Source: Noviherbaspirillum sp. Root189
GTDB lineage: Bacteria > Pseudomonadota > Gammaproteobacteria > Burkholderiales > Burkholderiaceae_D
NCBI RefSeq assembly: GCF_001428545.1
Contig: NZ_LMHZ01000001.1
Span: 62,961 to 126,960 of the forward strand
Direction: 5' to 3'
DNA length: 64,000 bases
Shown: positions 56,555 to 64,000 of the stretch, piece by piece
Layout: each line of letters starts with the position of its first letter
Position numbering within the stretch: position 1 is the stretch's first letter
Program-made: the position numbers and the translations under genes
The notes under the pieces: model-generated
What the model was told of the DNA's origin: nothing
The model's database searches: none
Seen by the model: the letters and a program-made list of their open reading frames with translations, nothing else

Positions 56555-58255
56555 TTAAGCGGTTTTGTCTTCGTCGATCTTGAGTTCGTCTTTCATGAGC
56601 TCGCGCATTCTGAACTTCTGGACCTTGCCGGTGACCGTCATCGGAAAGCTATCCACGAAGCGGATATACCGGGGGATCTTGTAATGCGCGATCTGTCCCT
56701 TGCAGAAGTCGCGTAGTTCGTCTTCCGTGACACTGGCGTCGGGCCGGCGGATCACCCATGCACAGAGTTCTTCACCGTACTTGCGGTCCGGCACGCCGAT
56801 CACCTGCACATCCTGAACCGCGGGATGGCGATACAGGAATTCTTCGATCTCGCGCGGGTAAATGTTTTCGCCGCCGCGAATCACCATGTCCTTGATGCGG
56901 CCGGCAATGTTCACATAGCCTTCTGCATCCATCACCGCAAGGTCGCCGGTATGCATCCAGCCTTCGCTGTCGATGGCTTCCGCGGTCTTTTGCGGATCGT
57001 CCCAATAGCCGTGCATGACGGAATAGCCGCGTGTGCAAAGTTCGCCGGTAACGCCGATGGCGACCGGCTTGCCATTCTCAGGATCGGCGATCTTTACTTC
57101 CAGGTGCGGCTGTACCCGACCCACCGTCGACACACGTTTCTCGAGCGGTGTGTCGGTGGTGCTCTGGCAGCTGACCGGACTGGTTTCGGTCATGCCATAG
57201 GCAATCGTGACTTCGCTCATGTGCATGTCACTGACCACCCGCTTCATCACTTCGATCGGGCACGGCGAACCGGCCATGATGCCGGTGCGTAGCGTAGACA
57301 GGTCGAACTCGGCAAAACGCGGATGGTCGAGCTCGGCGATGAACATGGTAGGCACGCCATGCAGTCCGGTGCAACGCTCGTCCTGCACCGCCTGCAGTAC
57401 CGAGAGCGGGTCGAAGGCATCATTCGGGTAGACGATGGTTGCGCCGTGCGTCAGGCAGGCGAGGTTGCCGAGTACCATGCCGAAGCAGTGATACAAGGGT
57501 ACCGGGATGCACAACCGGTCTTCGGCGCTCAGGCGCATTGCTTCGCCGATAAAGAAACCGTTGTTCAATACATTGCGGTGCGTGAGCGTGGCGCCTTTCG
57601 GAAAGCCGGTGGTGCCACTGGTGAACTGGATATTGATGGGATCGGTGTTGCGCAGCGTGCCGGCAATGCCCTTCAGGTCCGCATCGTCCGGATTGCCCCT
57701 GGCCATCAAGTCCGTGAACCGCATTATGCCGGGCTCGTCGCACTCGCCGAGATGGATCACCGTTGAAAGCGAAGGCGCGCGGGATGCCTTGAGCTGGCCG
57801 GGCGAGCTGGCAACAATTTCCGGCATGATCTCGCGCACCATCGCCAGGTAATCGCTGGTCTTGAAGCTGGTCATCGTGATCAGCGCCTTGCAACCGACCT
57901 TGTTAAGTGCGTACTCCAGTTCGGCGATGCGATAGGCGGGATTGATGTTGACCAGCACGACGCCCGCCTTGGCGGTGGCGATCTGGGTCAACAGCCATTG
58001 CGCATTATTGTGCGACCAGATGCCGACGCGGTCACCCGGCCGTATGCCGATCGCCAGCAATGCGCTGGCGAGGCGGTTGGCCTCGCGCTGCAGTTCGCGA
58101 TAGCTGTATCGCAACTGCTGGTGGCAGGACACCAGTGCCGCGTTGTCGGGAACGCGTGCGGCCATCGCGTCAAAGAAATCACCAATCGTCTGCTCGATCA
58201 GCGGGATATCGGTACTGCCGCGATCGATGCTTGTCTCCAGTTGCGCCACGTCCAT
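56555..58255 (-). CDS. Acyl-CoA synthetase (AMP-binding)
   Basis: 566-aa adenylate-forming ligase. P-loop [66 protein letters not shown], and C-terminal Lys in [13 protein letters not shown]. Resembles the acyl-CoA synthetases that sit in liu/atu gene clusters (isovalerate or medium-chain acids). 35 bases upstream of liuB; probably co-transcribed. Confidence 0.92.
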   Translation of the reverse strand: MDVAQLETSIDRGSTDIPLIEQTIGDFFDAMAARVPDNAALVSCHQQLRYSYRELQREANRLASALLAIGIRPGDRVGIWSHNNAQWLLTQIATAKAGVVLVNINPAYRIAELEYALNKVGCKALITMTSFKTSDYLAMVREIMPEIVASSPGQLKASRAPSLSTVIHLGECDEPGIMRFTDLMARGNPDDADLKGIAGTLRNTDPINIQFTSGTTGFPKGATLTHRNVLNNGFFIGEAMRLSAEDRLCIPVPLYHCFGMVLGNLACLTHGATIVYPNDAFDPLSVLQAVQDERCTGLHGVPTMFIAELDHPRFAEFDLSTLRTGIMAGSPCPIEVMKRVVSDMHMSEVTIAYGMTETSPVSCQSTTDTPLEKRVSTVGRVQPHLEVKIADPENGKPVAIGVTGELCTRGYSVMHGYWDDPQKTAEAIDSEGWMHTGDLAVMDAEGYVNIAGRIKDMVIRGGENIYPREIEEFLYRHPAVQDVQVIGVPDRKYGEELCAWVIRRPDASVTEDELRDFCKGQIAHYKIPRYIRFVDSFPMTVTGKVQKFRMRELMKDELKIDEDKTA

Positions 58256-58318
58256 TCTCCTGTCTTGCGAATTTCATGTTCCGTCAGCGCCCTTGTGGGG
58301 CGAGACAGCGCTCAATGT

Positions 58319-58711
58319 CTATGCCTTGTCGGGAAAACTGCCATCCACGTAAAACCACTTGCCGTCTTCGCGTACGAAACGACTGATTTCATGCAGCCGG
58401 TGCGCCCGCCCGCCGACTTTGTAACGTGCGACGAACTCCACCGTTGCCTGGTCGCCGTCGGGCACATGGCGACGTACTTCCAGGCCCAGCCAGTTCATGC
58501 CTTCATCCTGTGTCACCGGCTCGACGGGGCGGGTGCTGGCATGCCAGGTGGCTTTCAGATACGGCTCGTTGCGCAATACATACGCGGTATAGCGCGAACG
58601 CATCAGCAGGTCGGCGGCCGGTGCCGCGTCTCCACCATCGATATAACGGCCGCAGCAGCCTGCATAATCGTTGCTGCCGCAGGGGCAGGCTGAGCGCGCG
58701 GCTTTTTTCAT
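58319..58711 (-). CDS. YchJ/UPF0225 family SEC-C motif protein
   Basis: 130-aa YchJ-type protein: N-terminal zinc-binding SEC-C-like CPCGSNDYAGCCGRYIDG, then an NTF2-like domain (LLMRSRYTAYVLRNEPYL; VEFVARYK...FVREDGKWFYVDG). Function unknown. Its ATG overlaps the HAD gene stop. Confidence 0.93.
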   Translation of the reverse strand: MKKAARSACPCGSNDYAGCCGRYIDGGDAAPAADLLMRSRYTAYVLRNEPYLKATWHASTRPVEPVTQDEGMNWLGLEVRRHVPDGDQATVEFVARYKVGGRAHRLHEISRFVREDGKWFYVDGSFPDKA

Positions 58712-59391
58712 GCGAGCACCAGCTGCGGCAGTTCCGCCATGTCGCTGAAGACACGGCTTGCGCCGGCGTTGAGCAAGACCTGCGGATCCGAGTGCTCGGC
58801 ATAACCGAATACGGTCATGCCGGCGGCCAGACCTGCGGCGATACCGGTCGGCGTGTCCTCGATGACGACACAGCGCTCAGGCGCCATGCCCATCGTCTGC
58901 GCCGCGAGCAGGTAGACATCGGGGGCCGGCTTGGTGCGCGCGACTTCCATGCCGCTGAATATTTTTCCTTCAAACCACGGCAGCAATCCTGTTTGCCCCA
59001 GCGTGAGATGCATCTTTGCGCGGTCGGCACCGGAGGCAACGCAGAACGGCATGCTGGCTGCAGCGATTTGTTCGATCGCGGTATTCACACCGCGCACCGC
59101 GTCGATACCGGCTCGCAGCGCTACGTTGCGGCGTTCGACGAACTGCTGATAGAAATCGACGGGCATGGGCTTGCGGATATTGGCGGCGATCATCGTCGTT
59201 TCGTCACGCACCAGGCGGCCCACGAAGGCACGCATGGTTTCCTGCAGAGAGATCTGCCATCCAAGTTCATTGAGCATGTCGGCGAGCACGCCGCACGTTA
59301 CCGGCTCGCTGTCGACCAGCACGCCGTCGCAATCGAAGGCGATCATGTCAAATCGTGGCATGCGCGGCATCAGTGACATCAGTGACATCAT
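58708..59391 (-). CDS. HAD-superfamily phosphatase
   Basis: 227-aa HAD subfamily IA hydrolase: catalytic FDCDGVLVDSEPV, motif II VASGADRAKM, KPAPDVYLLAAQ (motif III Lys) and VIEDTPTGIAAGLAAGM (motif IV). Similar to beta-phosphoglucomutase-type sugar phosphatases. Several possible starts: a duplicated 9-base segment at the 5' end encodes MSL-MSL; the first ATG at 59391 is kept, but a later Met before PRFDMIAFD is as likely. Confidence 0.88.
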   Translation of the reverse strand: MMSLMSLMPRMPRFDMIAFDCDGVLVDSEPVTCGVLADMLNELGWQISLQETMRAFVGRLVRDETTMIAANIRKPMPVDFYQQFVERRNVALRAGIDAVRGVNTAIEQIAAASMPFCVASGADRAKMHLTLGQTGLLPWFEGKIFSGMEVARTKPAPDVYLLAAQTMGMAPERCVVIEDTPTGIAAGLAAGMTVFGYAEHSDPQVLLNAGASRVFSDMAELPQLVLA

Positions 59392-59397
59392 TCTTTT

Positions 59398-59790
59398 TCA
59401 CTTTCTCTGTTTCTCTGTCGTTGGTGCGCCGGCCGCCTTCCAGGCGCCGAATCCGCCTTCGATATGCGCAACCTTTTCCAGTCCCATGTCCTGCATGGTC
59501 TTGGTGGCGAGGGCGCTGCGCAGGCCACCGGCGCAGAAGAAGATGTATTCCTTGTTCTCGCCGAAGACCGGTTTGTAATACGGCGATTCGGGGTCGACCC
59601 AGAATTCCAGCATGCCGCGCGGTGCGGACAACGCGCCGGGAACGATGCCTTCCCGTTCGAGTTCTCGTGGGTCGCGGATGTCGACGAACTGGACATTGGG
59701 GTCCTGGTATTTCTGCAGCGCTTCGGCGACGGTGTAGGTCTTGATCTCCGCCATCGCTTCATCGACGAGTGCCTTGTAGCCTTTTTTCAT
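59398..59790 (-). CDS. Rhodanese-like domain protein
   Basis: 130-aa single rhodanese domain: VQFVDIRDPRELEREGIVPGALSAPRGMLEFWVDPESP, active-site loop FFCAGGLRSALAT with the catalytic Cys, and IEGGFGAWKAAGAP. Start at 59790 chosen for the GGAGAC site upstream. Small sulfurtransferases of this kind have unknown acceptors. Confidence 0.92.
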   Translation of the reverse strand: MKKGYKALVDEAMAEIKTYTVAEALQKYQDPNVQFVDIRDPRELEREGIVPGALSAPRGMLEFWVDPESPYYKPVFGENKEYIFFCAGGLRSALATKTMQDMGLEKVAHIEGGFGAWKAAGAPTTEKQRK

Positions 59791-59883
59791 GCTTGTCTCC
59801 GTAGGTTTTTTACTTTGCGATGCGATGAGAACCGGGTACGAACGCCTGCGAATATCACCCTGATCCAACAGGAACATGAACCT

Positions 59884-61014
59884 TCAAGCCAGGGCGCGAC
59901 CGATCAGTATTTTCTGGATGTCGCTGGTACCCTCGTAAATCTGGCATACCCGCACATCGCGGTAAATCCGTTCGACCGGAAAATCACTGACGTAACCATA
60001 GCCGCCATGGATCTGTATCGCATCGGAGCAGATGCGTTCCGCCATTTCGCTGGCGAACAGCTTGGCCATCGCCGCTTCTTTCAAGCAAGGCTTACCGGCA
60101 TCCTTCATGCTGGCCGCGTGCATGATCAGCTGGCGCGCCGCTTCGATCTGCGTCGCCATGTCCGACAGCTTGAATTGCACCGCCTGGTGCTCGAACAGCG
60201 TTTTGCCAAAGCTGGTGCGCTCTTTGGCGTAAGCAAGCGCCGCGTCGAATGCCGCACGCGCCATGCCGACCGATTGCGAAGCGATGCCGATGCGGCCGCC
60301 TTCGAGTCCGGACAAGGCAATCTTGTAGCCCTGCCCTTCGTCGCCGATCAGGTTCTGCGCGGGAATGCGGCAATTCTCGAACAGGATCTGCGCGGTGTCG
60401 GACGAGTGCTGACCGAGCTTTTCTTCGAGTCGCGCGACGATGTAACCCGGCGTATTGGTCGGCACCCAGAACGCGCTGATGCCTTTCTTGCCCGCCGCCT
60501 TGTCGGTCACCGCCATCACGATCGCCACATCCGCATATTTGCCGCTGGTGATGAACTGCTTGACGCCGTTCAGCACGTAATGATCGCCATCGCGGGTAGC
60601 GGTGGTGCGCAATGCCGACGCATCGCTGCCGACATGCGGCTCGGTCAGGCAGAATGCGCCCAGCATGTCGCCGCGCGCCAGCGGCTTGAGAAAGCGCTCT
60701 TTCTGCTCGTCGTTTGCATACATCATCGCGATGCTGCAGACCGGACAGTTGTTGACCGAGATAACGGTCGACGTGCCGCCATCGCCGGCCGCGATTTCTT
60801 CCAGCACCAGCGCGAGCGACACATAGTCGAGACCTGCGCCGCCCAGTTCTTCCGGCACCGCGACACCGAAGGCGCCCAGCTGGGCAAGGCCTTTCAGTTC
60901 ATCCTTGGGGAAATGGTGTTCCTTATCCCAGCGCGCGGCATTGGGCGCGAGCCTTTCCTGTGAAAAGCTGCGCAGCGCGTCGCGGATCATTTCATGCTGT
61001 TCGGATAAAACCAT
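59884..61014 (-). CDS. Acyl-CoA dehydrogenase (short/branched-chain type)
   Basis: 376-aa FAD-dependent acyl-CoA dehydrogenase: EELGGAGLDYVSLALVLEEI, AFCLTEPHVGSDASALRTTA, NGVKQFITSGKYADVAIVMA, and C-terminal IYEGTSDIQKILIGRAL, whose Glu is the catalytic base of short/medium-chain types. Isovaleryl-CoA dehydrogenases place the base elsewhere, so despite the liu context this is better read as a butyryl- or branched-chain acyl-CoA dehydrogenase. Confidence 0.93.
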   Translation of the reverse strand: MVLSEQHEMIRDALRSFSQERLAPNAARWDKEHHFPKDELKGLAQLGAFGVAVPEELGGAGLDYVSLALVLEEIAAGDGGTSTVISVNNCPVCSIAMMYANDEQKERFLKPLARGDMLGAFCLTEPHVGSDASALRTTATRDGDHYVLNGVKQFITSGKYADVAIVMAVTDKAAGKKGISAFWVPTNTPGYIVARLEEKLGQHSSDTAQILFENCRIPAQNLIGDEGQGYKIALSGLEGGRIGIASQSVGMARAAFDAALAYAKERTSFGKTLFEHQAVQFKLSDMATQIEAARQLIMHAASMKDAGKPCLKEAAMAKLFASEMAERICSDAIQIHGGYGYVSDFPVERIYRDVRVCQIYEGTSDIQKILIGRALA

Positions 61015-61043
61015 GGTCTTCCCCTGTCGTTATTTCGTTATTC

Positions 61044-61715
61044 TTACCAGGCCAGCTCACGCCCCGCGTAATTGCGGAAGCTGCCACTGTCCTTGTGTTC
61101 AAGTGCGGCGATCACGCGCAGCAGTCCGGTGACGCTTTCTTCCACCGAGATCGCGGCGTTCGGCCCTCCCAGGTCGGTCCGTACCCAGCCGGGGCAGAGT
61201 GCGACGAAACTGGCTTTTGGATAGTCGAGCGAGGCGCTTCTGACCGTCATGTTGAGTGCCGCTTTCGATGCGCGATAAACCCAGCCGTGGCTGGACTCAA
61301 CTTCGCCGATGCTGCCCATGCCGCTGCTGATGAAGGCGAACTTGCCCTGCGCGGCTTCGACCAGCGGTGCGATCAGCGGAATCGTTTGCATCGCCCCGAG
61401 GACATTGGTATGCATCACCGCATCGAAGTCTTCCATGGCCGGCGGCGACGTTGCCTGCCCACCCTGGCCGTAGACGCCGGCGACATAGATGGCGAGATCA
61501 AGCTTTTCATCGTCGAGTTGCCAGCCAAGTCCGGCGAGGGACTCGGGTTTGGTTACGTCCAGCTTCAGCGGTTCGGCGCCTTCGTTGCGCAATGCCGCCA
61601 ACGCCGCATCATCGCGTGCGGTGGCGAAGACTTTCCAAGTTGCGGCGCGGCGCAGCTGGCGGACGATTTCGTGGCCGATGCCGCGTGAAGCGCCGAGGAT
61701 GAGTGCGGTGGGCAT
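61044..61715 (-). CDS. SDR-family oxidoreductase
   Basis: 223-aa short-chain dehydrogenase: nucleotide site TALILGASRGIGHEIVRQL, NVLGAMQTIPLI, ISSGMGSIG, and Y-R-A-S-K catalytic motif in VYRASKAALNM, PGWVRTDLGG. Similar to C-factor/CsgA-type SDRs. Start at 61715 chosen; the frame further upstream runs into repeat copy G and is not real coding. Substrate unknown. Confidence 0.9.
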   Translation of the reverse strand: MPTALILGASRGIGHEIVRQLRRAATWKVFATARDDAALAALRNEGAEPLKLDVTKPESLAGLGWQLDDEKLDLAIYVAGVYGQGGQATSPPAMEDFDAVMHTNVLGAMQTIPLIAPLVEAAQGKFAFISSGMGSIGEVESSHGWVYRASKAALNMTVRSASLDYPKASFVALCPGWVRTDLGGPNAAISVEESVTGLLRVIAALEHKDSGSFRNYAGRELAW

Positions 61716-61780
61716 GGTGGTGGTTGACAATGGTTGGTGAACGCAGCGTAGAGGGCGTTTGTTGCCACGCCCTCCGTTGT

Positions 61781-61898
61781 GTTCCCTCCCCCATGCAGGG
61801 GGAGGGTTAGGGTGGGGGTAGTGCGGTCGAGCCATTGCAGTCTTGTGCTCAACCTTCACACCCCCATCCCAACCTTCCCCCTAGAAGGGGGAAGGAGC
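61781..61898. repeat. Paired G-rich intergenic repeat, copy G
   Basis: X unit left (G-runs at 61798-61818), Y unit right. Between the SDR and thiolase genes, both on the minus strand. Confidence 0.88.
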
Positions 61899-61938
61899 CT
61901 TCAGCGAAAGCGCGACTGAATGGTGATCGAGCAGTCGT

Positions 61939-63123
61939 TTACACCAGCTCGATCGCCATCGCCGTACCTTCGCCGCCGCCGATACACAGCGCTGCCACAC
62001 CCAGCTTGCCGCCGGTCTTTTGCAGCGCGCCGATCAGCGTCACGATGATGCGGGCACCGGATGCGCCGATCGGATGGCCGAGTGCGCAGGCGCCACCGTG
62101 GATGTTGATCTTGTTATGCGGGATGTCGTGTTCCTTCATCGCGGCCATCGGCACGGCGGCAAAGGCTTCGTTGATCTCGAACAGGTCGACGTCCTTGGTG
62201 GTTAGATTCAGCTTCTTGTACAGCTTGTCGATCGCGCCAACCGGTGCGGTGGTGAACCAGTTCGGTTCCTGCGCATGGGTGGAGTGGCCGAGCACGCGGG
62301 CGATCGGCTTGCAGCCCAGTTTCTTGGCGGTCGATTCACGCATCAGCACCAATGCGGCGGCGCCATCGTTGATCGACGACGAGGAAGCGGCGGTGATCGT
62401 GCCATCCTTCTTGAAGGCCGGCTTGAGCGACGGAATCTTGTCGAGCTTGGCTTTCAGCGGGCCTTCGTCCTTGTCGATCACGACATCGCCACCCTTGGCA
62501 GCCACGGTGACCGGTGCGATTTCCCATTTGAAGGAACCATCGTTGGTTGCGGTTTGCGCGCGCTTGACCGATTCAATCGCGTAGGCATCCTGCTCTTCGC
62601 GGGTGAACTGGTACTTGGCAACGCATTCTTCGGCAAACGTGCCCATTGCGCGGCCCTTGTCGTACGCGTCTTCCAGGCCGTCGAGCATCATGTGGTCATA
62701 CATCATGCCGTGGCCGATGCGGTAACCGCCGCGTGCCTTCGGGATCAGGTAGGGCGCGTTGGTCATGGATTCCATGCCGCCTGCGATCACGACTTCATTG
62801 CTGCCTGCGAGCAGCGAATCGTAACCGATCATCGCGGCCTTCATCGCGGAGCCGCACATCTTTGACAAGGTGACGGCGCCGGCCGACGTCGGGATGCCGG
62901 CCTTGATGGCGGCCTGGCGTGCCGGCGCCTGGCCCTGGCCTGCCATCAGGCAGTTGCCGAACAGGACTTCGTTGACATGGGCCGGTTCGAGATTGGCGCG
63001 CTCGACTGCCGCGCGGATCGCGGCAGCGCCGAGGTCCGATGCGGACAGCGCGGAAAAGTCGCCTTGAAATGCACCCATCGGGGTACGTGCTGCGCCGACA
63101 ATAACAATAGGATCGTTGTTCAT
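61939..63123 (-). CDS. Acetyl-CoA C-acetyltransferase (thiolase)
   Basis: 394-aa thiolase: IVGAARTPMGAFQGDFS, catalytic Cys in VTLSKMCGSAMKA, NIHGGACALGHPIGASGARI with catalytic His, and C-terminal ALCIGGGEGTAMA with the second Cys. Degradative/biosynthetic acetoacetyl-CoA thiolase that can use the acetoacetate branch of leucine breakdown. Confidence 0.94.
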   Translation of the reverse strand: MNNDPIVIVGAARTPMGAFQGDFSALSASDLGAAAIRAAVERANLEPAHVNEVLFGNCLMAGQGQAPARQAAIKAGIPTSAGAVTLSKMCGSAMKAAMIGYDSLLAGSNEVVIAGGMESMTNAPYLIPKARGGYRIGHGMMYDHMMLDGLEDAYDKGRAMGTFAEECVAKYQFTREEQDAYAIESVKRAQTATNDGSFKWEIAPVTVAAKGGDVVIDKDEGPLKAKLDKIPSLKPAFKKDGTITAASSSSINDGAAALVLMRESTAKKLGCKPIARVLGHSTHAQEPNWFTTAPVGAIDKLYKKLNLTTKDVDLFEINEAFAAVPMAAMKEHDIPHNKINIHGGACALGHPIGASGARIIVTLIGALQKTGGKLGVAALCIGGGEGTAMAIELV

Positions 63124-63138
63124 CTTGGGTCTCCGAGA

Positions 63139-64000
63139 TCAAGCGGCTCGCGCCGCGGGGGTGAGGGGTTTATAGCTGAAACGCAATTCCTGCGGGTAGG
63201 GGAATACGTCTTCGACATGGCCTTCCAGGATTCGCTGTTTGGCTTTCTGCCAATACTGCGCGGTGAGCAGGTCGGCATGGTGTTTTAAAAAGTATTTTCT
63301 GACTTCGAGATTACCTAGCAGGAAGGTGCCGAACTGCTCAGGGAATACGTCGTTCTTTGCGACCGAGTACCACGGCTCGCTCGACATTTCATCTTCTTCG
63401 TTGCGCGGTGCCGGGATGTGCCGGAAATTGCAGTCGGTGATGTATTCGATTTCATCGTAATCGTAGAACACCACGCGACCATGCTTGGTCACGCCAAAAT
63501 TCTTGTACAGCATGTCGCCGGGAAAGATATTGACACCGACCAGATCCTTGATCGCATTGCCGTATTCGACGATGCCGTGCTCGATGGCAGCGTGGTCGCC
63601 ACGCTTGTCCGCCTCTGACAGCCAGATATTGAGTGGCGTCATCCGGCGCTCGATGTACAAGTGCTTGATGATGATTTCATCGCCCTCTTCCTCGACGATC
63701 GAAGGCGCGACCTGTTTCAGGTCGGCCAGCAGCTCGCTCGAGAAACGTGCGCGCGGGAAGGCGACGCTCGAATATTCAAGCGTGTCCGCCATGCGGCCGA
63801 CGCGGTCATGGTTTTTCACCAGCAGGTATTTTTCCTTGACCAGTTCGCGTGTGGTTTCCTTGGGCGGCGGGAAATAATCCTTGATCACCTTGAACACATA
63901 CGGAAACGACGGTAGCGCAAACACCACCATCACCAGGCCGCGAATGCCGGGTGCCGATTCGAAGCAGTCGGATGAATAGCGCAGATGATGCAGGAAGTCG
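63139..64000 (-). CDS. aceK: Isocitrate dehydrogenase kinase/phosphatase AceK (3' part only)
   Basis: The C-terminal ~286 residues of AceK, which switches isocitrate dehydrogenase to control glyoxylate flux. Identified by [24 protein letters not shown], the kinase segments [20 protein letters not shown] and [29 protein letters not shown]. The gene continues beyond the right edge: the frame is open to base 64000 (reading ...[20 protein letters not shown] before the first Met seen). Family length is ~600 aa, so about half is missing. Confidence 0.94.
   Translation of the reverse strand, partial: DFLHHLRYSSDCFESAPGIRGLVMVVFALPSFPYVFKVIKDYFPPPKETTRELVKEKYLLVKNHDRVGRMADTLEYSSVAFPRARFSSELLADLKQVAPSIVEEEGDEIIIKHLYIERRMTPLNIWLSEADKRGDHAAIEHGIVEYGNAIKDLVGVNIFPGDMLYKNFGVTKHGRVVFYDYDEIEYITDCNFRHIPAPRNEEDEMSSEPWYSVAKNDVFPEQFGTFLLGNLEVRKYFLKHHADLLTAQYWQKAKQRILEGHVEDVFPYPQELRFSYKPLTPAARAA

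Noticed and set aside
18490-61898. G-rich repeats considered as a CRISPR array
   Set aside because: Copies are kilobases apart, are inverted pairs rather than direct repeats, and no spacer pattern or cas gene exists.

Overview
The window is a compact, high-GC bacterial chromosome segment with about 66 protein genes, short intergenic gaps and many ATGA-type gene overlaps. Gene content points to a betaproteobacterium of the Burkholderiales, most like the Oxalobacteraceae (Herminiimonas/Noviherbaspirillum/Herbaspirillum type). This rests on the leucine-degradation (liu) genes, aceK, branched-chain-amino-acid-type (HAAT) ABC transporters, a DUF3305/DUF3306 formate dehydrogenase cluster and TupABC. 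The taxonomic assignment is inference from gene content. No rRNA, tRNA, CRISPR array, transposase or phage gene was seen.

Layout. 0-4 kb: a small exported protein, a PhyH-type dioxygenase, then an ArsR-type regulator divergent from an ABM-fold protein and an atypical cytochrome P450. 4-10 kb: Lon with a small coupled Gln-rich protein, moeA and mobA (molybdenum cofactor), and the Fe-S carrier apbC (mrp). 10-25 kb: a large respiratory formate dehydrogenase cluster. It runs DUF3305, DUF3306, polyferredoxin, TorD-like chaperone, small Tat peptide, FdhA, FdhB, lipoprotein, cytochrome b subunit, secreted Ala/Asn-rich protein and FdhD. A DMT transporter and the tungstate importer tupBCA follow. Together with moeA/mobA this is a metal-cofactor and enzyme neighbourhood: oxyanion uptake, pterin maturation, sulfuration, Tat proofreading and the enzyme itself.

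25-37 kb: PfpI-like protein, MgtC-like protein and a Crp/Fnr regulator, which is divergent from a HAAT-type ABC transporter operon (two ATPases, two permeases, one binding protein). That operon is bracketed by two different acyl/aryl-CoA ligase genes, so it looks like an import-and-activate module for an organic acid. 37-45 kb: a phosphoribosyltransferase, a nitronate monooxygenase divergent from a TetR regulator, an enoyl-CoA hydratase and dienoyl-CoA-reductase-like SDR, and two small minus-strand operons (2-hydroxychromene-2-carboxylate isomerase/membrane protein/MBL hydrolase, and UDG/YbaK/DUF1289).

45-64 kb, all minus strand: leucine/isovalerate catabolism genes (HMG-CoA lyase, MCC alpha, methylglutaconyl-CoA hydratase, MCC beta, acyl-CoA synthetase, a short-chain-type acyl-CoA dehydrogenase, thiolase). 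A complete bioA-bioF-bioD-bioB operon lies between the two MCC subunit genes, so the genes that make biotin flank the gene of the biotin-carrying subunit. The window ends inside aceK.

The most striking non-coding feature is a family of seven intergenic GC-rich elements. Six are head-to-head pairs of two distinct, G-run-rich hairpin units and one is a single unit. A separate ~137-bp imperfect palindrome follows the MCC beta gene, and a further hairpin repeat lies near 40.1 kb.
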